Assembly (NCBI GenBank): GCA_028287725.1
Contig: JAQBPC010000664.1
Coordinates: 1-15,320 of the forward strand
Reading direction: 5' to 3'
DNA length: 15,320 nt
DNA from: Chloroflexota bacterium
GTDB taxonomy: Bacteria; Chloroflexota; UBA5177; JANWHV01
The notes under the pieces were generated by a model. The model was not told where the DNA came from, made no database searches, and saw only the letters and a list, made by a program, of their open reading frames with translations. Position numbers and translations under genes: made by a program. This document shows, piece by piece, positions 13,018 to 15,320 of the stretch (its first letter is position 1; each line of letters starts with the position of its first letter).

Positions 13018-13577
13018 GATCGTGAAGTACCCCACAGTGCTTCGATCGTATCGTGATAGGTCCGGTGCAGCGCGTCGTACATGCGCGCGTTTTCTATGGC
13101 CAGGGCACAAATATCGGCGAGCGCTTGCAGGAACTCTACTTCATCAGTAGCAAACGTGTGCTTCTCACCGGTATAGACACGCATCACGCCGATCGGCTGA
13201 TCGTGGCGGATCAGCGGAGCACAGAGCACAGAGGAGATACCTTCGCGCATCAACTCCTCTGGATATTGAAGGCGCGTGTCGATAGCCACATTACCCACTG
13301 AGACCATTTTCCCAGTCAGTGCTTCGCGGTCAATGCTGCTGGCATTGACCTCGACCGGTCCCTTATGAAGGTACCGGTCGCTCAAGCCATACGAATTGAC
13401 CAACTCCAGCACATTCCCACCCGGATCCAGCAATCGAAGTGCGCAGGCCCGTGCAGTCATCGCTTCGGCCACGCTTCTGACCACGGCGTCCAACGTGTCA
13501 TGGAGATCGAGCGACGAATTTACCAGCAGGGCGACACGATACAGGGCATGATAAAAGGCTTCATGGTCACCTTGCAT
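13014..13577 (-). CDS. Stand-alone GAF-domain sensor protein
   Basis: Cytosolic GAF-domain protein (187 aa) that probably binds a small ligand or senses redox state. Seen: an N-terminal helix (FYHALYRVALLVNSSLDLHDTL), the GAF core from about 25 to 170 with ACALRLLD, a switch region GISSVLCAPL, IGVMRVYTGE and FATDEVEFLQALADICALAIENARMYDAL, followed by a short helix and end. GAF domains of this type usually precede a histidine kinase, GGDEF or phosphatase domain. Here the protein stops soon after the exit helix, so it must act through a partner. The stop codon overlaps the start of a small membrane protein gene. ATG 13577 has AAAGG eight bases upstream, and a promoter is visible at 13611-13639. 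Confidence 0.88.
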   Translation of the reverse strand: MQGDHEAFYHALYRVALLVNSSLDLHDTLDAVVRSVAEAMTARACALRLLDPGGNVLELVNSYGLSDRYLHKGPVEVNASSIDREALTGKMVSVGNVAIDTRLQYPEELMREGISSVLCAPLIRHDQPIGVMRVYTGEKHTFATDEVEFLQALADICALAIENARMYDALHRTYHDTIEALWGTSRS

Positions 13578-13610
13578 TGGCCCAACCTTTGTGTGGCAAG
13601 CGTTTCATCT

Positions 13611-13639
13611 ATGGTAGTAATTCTGTGGTTGGACGGCAA
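13611..13639 (-). promoter_or_regulatory. Predicted promoter of the GAF/membrane protein pair
   Basis: On the minus strand TTGCCG (13639-13634), a 17-base spacer and TACCAT (13616-13611). The start site would be near 13604, giving a leader of about 27 bases with the GAF Shine-Dalgarno in place. The -10 hexamer is identical to that proposed for rplS. Confidence 0.45.
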
Positions 13640-13694
13640 TGCAACGCAGGTACCCTATTGGGCCGATCCGGCGGTGGGGTGACGGTGGCTGAGC

Positions 13695-14291
13695 TTACGT
13701 CTTAACGCCCACCTGCCAAAAGCGTACGATATAGTCTATGGCCGAGACGACCGTGATTACCGTCGCAAGCCAAAGACCGATTTGGACCCAGACAGGCGGC
13801 GAGTGCAGGGGATAGAGGAGTGCGGCGAGCAGCGCCACCAGGGTCACCGCCGTTTTCCATTTACCGAGTTGACTTGCCGATATGACGATGCCCGACGCGG
13901 CCGCCTGACTGCGCAGCCCCGAGATCACAAACTCGCGGGCGACAATGACCGCCGCCATCCAGGAGGGGACCGCGCCAGTCCCTACAAGCACGATTAGAAC
14001 GGTGGACACCAGAATCTTGTCGGCCGCGAGATCGATAAACACGCCAAGCGTGCTGACCACCTGCCAGCGACGGGCCAGATAGCCATCGAGATAATCGGTG
14101 ATTGCCGCAAGAGCGAAGATTGTTGCCGTTAAGAAGCGGAGGCCTTCCGCGTCGATGAGCAAGAGCACGGCAAGTACCGGCGAACTCAGAAGTCGATAAA
14201 CGCTGAGCCAGTTTGGCAGCTCACGTTGAGCACGCCGGGACCGTACCGGCACGCTACTCTTCGCACCGTCAGGCTGTGGCGACGCCGTCAT
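13695..14291 (-). CDS. pgsA: CDP-diacylglycerol--glycerol-3-phosphate 3-phosphatidyltransferase
   Basis: Membrane enzyme (198 aa) of phospholipid synthesis, making phosphatidylglycerol phosphate from CDP-diacylglycerol and glycerol-3-phosphate. Seen: the substrate-entry segment LPNWLSVYRLL (25-35) and the complete CDP-alcohol phosphotransferase motif: Asp66, Asp69-Gly70, Ala73-Arg74, Gly83, Asp87 and Asp91, all with canonical spacing, followed by four to five hydrophobic helices. The N-terminal 20 residues are hydrophilic and longer than usual, so a later start is possible, but no other good start is seen. It lies 78 bases downstream of the yajQ-like gene and in the same run as a RodZ-like gene, a neighbourhood that recalls the rodZ(ymfM)-pgsA linkage of Gram-positive bacteria. 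Other CDP-alcohol transferases cannot be fully excluded. Confidence 0.92.
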   Translation of the reverse strand: MTASPQPDGAKSSVPVRSRRAQRELPNWLSVYRLLSSPVLAVLLLIDAEGLRFLTATIFALAAITDYLDGYLARRWQVVSTLGVFIDLAADKILVSTVLIVLVGTGAVPSWMAAVIVAREFVISGLRSQAAASGIVISASQLGKWKTAVTLVALLAALLYPLHSPPVWVQIGLWLATVITVVSAIDYIVRFWQVGVKT

Positions 14292-14333
14292 AACCGCGCC
14301 TGCGCCGTGACCAGTGGAACCCGCAATCTAAAC

Positions 14334-14365
14334 AGGCTCGGTAGGCGTTCGAGCATCGAGCCTAC
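14334..14365 (-). promoter_or_regulatory. Overlapping, mutually exclusive hairpins between yajQ and pgsA
   Basis: Two stems share bases and cannot form together: GTAGGC (14341-14346) with GCCTAC (14360-14365), 6 bp, and AGGCTCG (14334-14340) with CGAGCCT (14357-14363), 7 bp. In the direction of transcription the second ends before GTTTAG, a short T-stretch. It could be a simple terminator of the yajQ unit or an attenuator in front of pgsA. Confidence 0.35.
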
Positions 14366-14369
14366 TCCA

Positions 14370-14861
14370 TTACCGATAATTCACAAATTGAAGCGGAACC
14401 GGATAATCCTTCTCGCGGAGCGCTGCCTGCACACCTTGCAGATCATCTTTACTCTTGCTGCTGACGCGCACGGCGTCACCCTGGATTTGCGACTTCACCT
14501 TTGGGAAATTATCACGCAAGAGTTTGGTAATCTGCTTGGCAAGATCCTGGTTGAGCCCCTGTTGCAGCGTTGCGGTCTGCCGTACCGTACCCCCGGCTGC
14601 GTCGTCCGGCTCCTCAAACTTGAGGATTTTCAGCGAGAGCTTTCGGGCTACCATTTTTGACTGCAGGATGTCGCGCACCGCGGTAAGCGCCATCGTCGAA
14701 GGCGCTTTGAACTCGATCTCAGTCTTCTCCAGCTCGATGGTCGCACCGGAGTCTTTCAAATCGTAGCGCGTGTGAATCTCACGAAGCGCCTGATCGATTG
14801 CGTTTACCAGTTCCTGGTGATCAAACTCCGACACCACATCGAATGAGGCCTCGGCTGCCAT
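14370..14861 (-). CDS. yajQ: YajQ-family nucleotide-binding protein
   Basis: YajQ/UPF0234 protein (163 aa), a soluble protein with two ferredoxin-like halves. Family members bind nucleotides and, in Xanthomonas and Pseudomonas, cyclic di-GMP. Seen: the family-defining start ASFDVVSEFDHQELVNAIDQA (5-25, close to FDIVSE in homologues), TRYDLKDSGATIEL (31-44), LQSKMVARKLSLKILKF (66-82), QITKLLRDNFPKVKSQIQGD (110-129), VRVSSKSKDDLQGVQAALREKDYPVPLQFVNYR to the end. Length is typical. AAAGGA lies about eight bases before ATG 14861. It is the middle gene between the RodZ-like gene and pgsA, all on the minus strand. Confidence 0.96.
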   Translation of the reverse strand: MAAEASFDVVSEFDHQELVNAIDQALREIHTRYDLKDSGATIELEKTEIEFKAPSTMALTAVRDILQSKMVARKLSLKILKFEEPDDAAGGTVRQTATLQQGLNQDLAKQITKLLRDNFPKVKSQIQGDAVRVSSKSKDDLQGVQAALREKDYPVPLQFVNYR

Positions 14862-15108
14862 TCTTTGATCCTTTCCATTTCTACTGTAAACCTAGCAGGT
14901 ACGACTTTTCCCCGCCGCCTCGCCATCGTTCGTGGTAGCCAGCCGTGATCCGTACGCGGCCAGATAGCATGTACGCCATCTCACCTCAGATGGTACGCCT
15001 TCGGCCAGACGATGTCAGGCGCCGGCAGGATAACCGTGCCGGCGCGTAACTGCACCGTGTGACAATGCGTAGCAGGTGCACGCCTCGCGGCGCGACAGGT
15101 GACTCCGT
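14862..15108 (-). other. 247-base gap between the RodZ-like and yajQ genes
   Basis: No gene or RNA gene is supported. It contains the 8-bp-stem hairpin at 15019-15045 and a weaker bulged hairpin at 14971-14996. I found no clear promoter for yajQ. Confidence 0.4.
15019..15045 (-). terminator. GC-rich hairpin terminator after the RodZ-like gene
   Basis: GCGCCGGC (15019-15026) and GCCGGCGC (15038-15045) form a perfect 8-bp stem with an 11-base loop, 63 bases downstream of the RodZ-like stop. There is no T-run, which is common for hairpin terminators in GC-rich genomes. Confidence 0.5.
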
Positions 15109-15320
15109 TTATATTACGTGCAGCGCAAAGAGCGCTATGGTAAGGATGATGATCAGCAACAGCGTCAGCGCCACATAGGTAAGTGGGGTCAGCCGTGTCG
15201 TCGTGCTTACCTGCGATAATGGTCGTGTCGCCACTGCCGCTGGACGAGCATCACGATAGAGCGTGAGCGTCTGGTCCGGGTCGAGGTCCAGCCACAACGC
15301 GTAGTTGCGGATCGCGCCCT
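15109..15320 (-). CDS. RodZ-like helix-turn-helix membrane protein (5' end outside window)
   Basis: C-terminal 69 residues of a protein that continues beyond the window edge. The first visible residues (IRNYALWLDLDPDQTLTLYRD) match the last helices of the RodZ-type cytoplasmic helix-turn-helix domain, which normally reads RxYARxLGLDP. After a Thr/Ser-rich linker comes one membrane helix (LTYVALTLLLIIILTIALFALHVI), and the protein ends there. RodZ links MreB to the cell wall and controls cell shape. The usual periplasmic domain is missing, so this is a minimal form comparable to short YmfM/RodZ-like proteins. A start at TTG 15297 would remove the conserved helix and is rejected. Location upstream of yajQ and pgsA supports the assignment. 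Confidence 0.75.
   Translation of the reverse strand, partial: GAIRNYALWLDLDPDQTLTLYRDARPAAVATRPLSQVSTTTRLTPLTYVALTLLLIIILTIALFALHVI

Noticed and set aside
13018..13110. Longer form of the small membrane protein gene starting at 13110
   Set aside because: The added Arg/His-rich residues overlap the end of the GAF gene by almost 100 bases; the GTGA overlap start is far more natural.
14346..14364. GTTCGAGC, resembling a tRNA T-loop
   Set aside because: No acceptor stem, D-arm or anticodon arm can be assembled around it; it belongs to the hairpins before pgsA.
14971..14996. Bulged hairpin GTAC-CATCT / AGATG-GTAC in the gap before yajQ
   Set aside because: Short stems with a two-base bulge and no placement relative to a gene end; weaker than the 15019-15045 hairpin.

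Overview
This looks like chromosomal DNA from a GC-rich, probably monoderm free-living bacterium. The sugar-alcohol ABC transporter with a ROK regulator, the stand-alone universal stress and GAF proteins, the RodZ-like/YajQ/PgsA run, the 7Fe-type ferredoxin and the many TTG/GTG starts would suit a Chloroflexota-like lineage. This is an inference: the window holds no rRNA or other decisive taxonomic marker. I see no mobile element, phage gene, tRNA, rRNA or CRISPR array.

Layout. 70-1371 (+) is a GT-B glycosyltransferase. It converges on a housekeeping pair on the minus strand, rplS (L19) followed after one base by a YraN-type nuclease gene (2140-1402). The short rplS leader can fold into a perfect three-way junction that holds part of the Shine-Dalgarno sequence. 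7718-2401 (-) is a polyol-type ABC import cluster: binding protein, two permeases, and last a gamma-glutamyltransferase-fold hydrolase with altered substrate-site residues. No ATPase gene is present, so an ATPase from elsewhere must be shared. A ROK-family repressor (8170-9429, +) is divergent from the binding protein. The gap between them carries a near-consensus promoter with a 25-bp inverted repeat placed at about +1 to +25, and a second inverted repeat in front of the repressor.

11652-9525 (-) holds a secreted protein of unknown function whose stop codon overlaps the start of a class III (CaiB/BaiF) CoA-transferase gene. A divergent ferredoxin gene (11859-12104, +) and a convergent UspA-family gene (12693-12205, -) share one strong hairpin between them. 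15320-12805 (-) is a mostly housekeeping run: RodZ-like protein (5' end outside the window), YajQ, PgsA, then from an apparent separate promoter a GAF protein and a 70-residue two-helix membrane protein joined by a GTGA overlap.

How the genes fit together. The ROK protein most likely senses a sugar or sugar alcohol and represses the transporter, and possibly itself. The terminal GGT-like hydrolase is the odd partner in that cluster. The features most worth testing are the rplS leader structure, the repressor/operator arrangement, the altered GGT-like enzyme, the unassigned secreted protein coupled to the CoA-transferase, and the GAF/small-membrane-protein pair.
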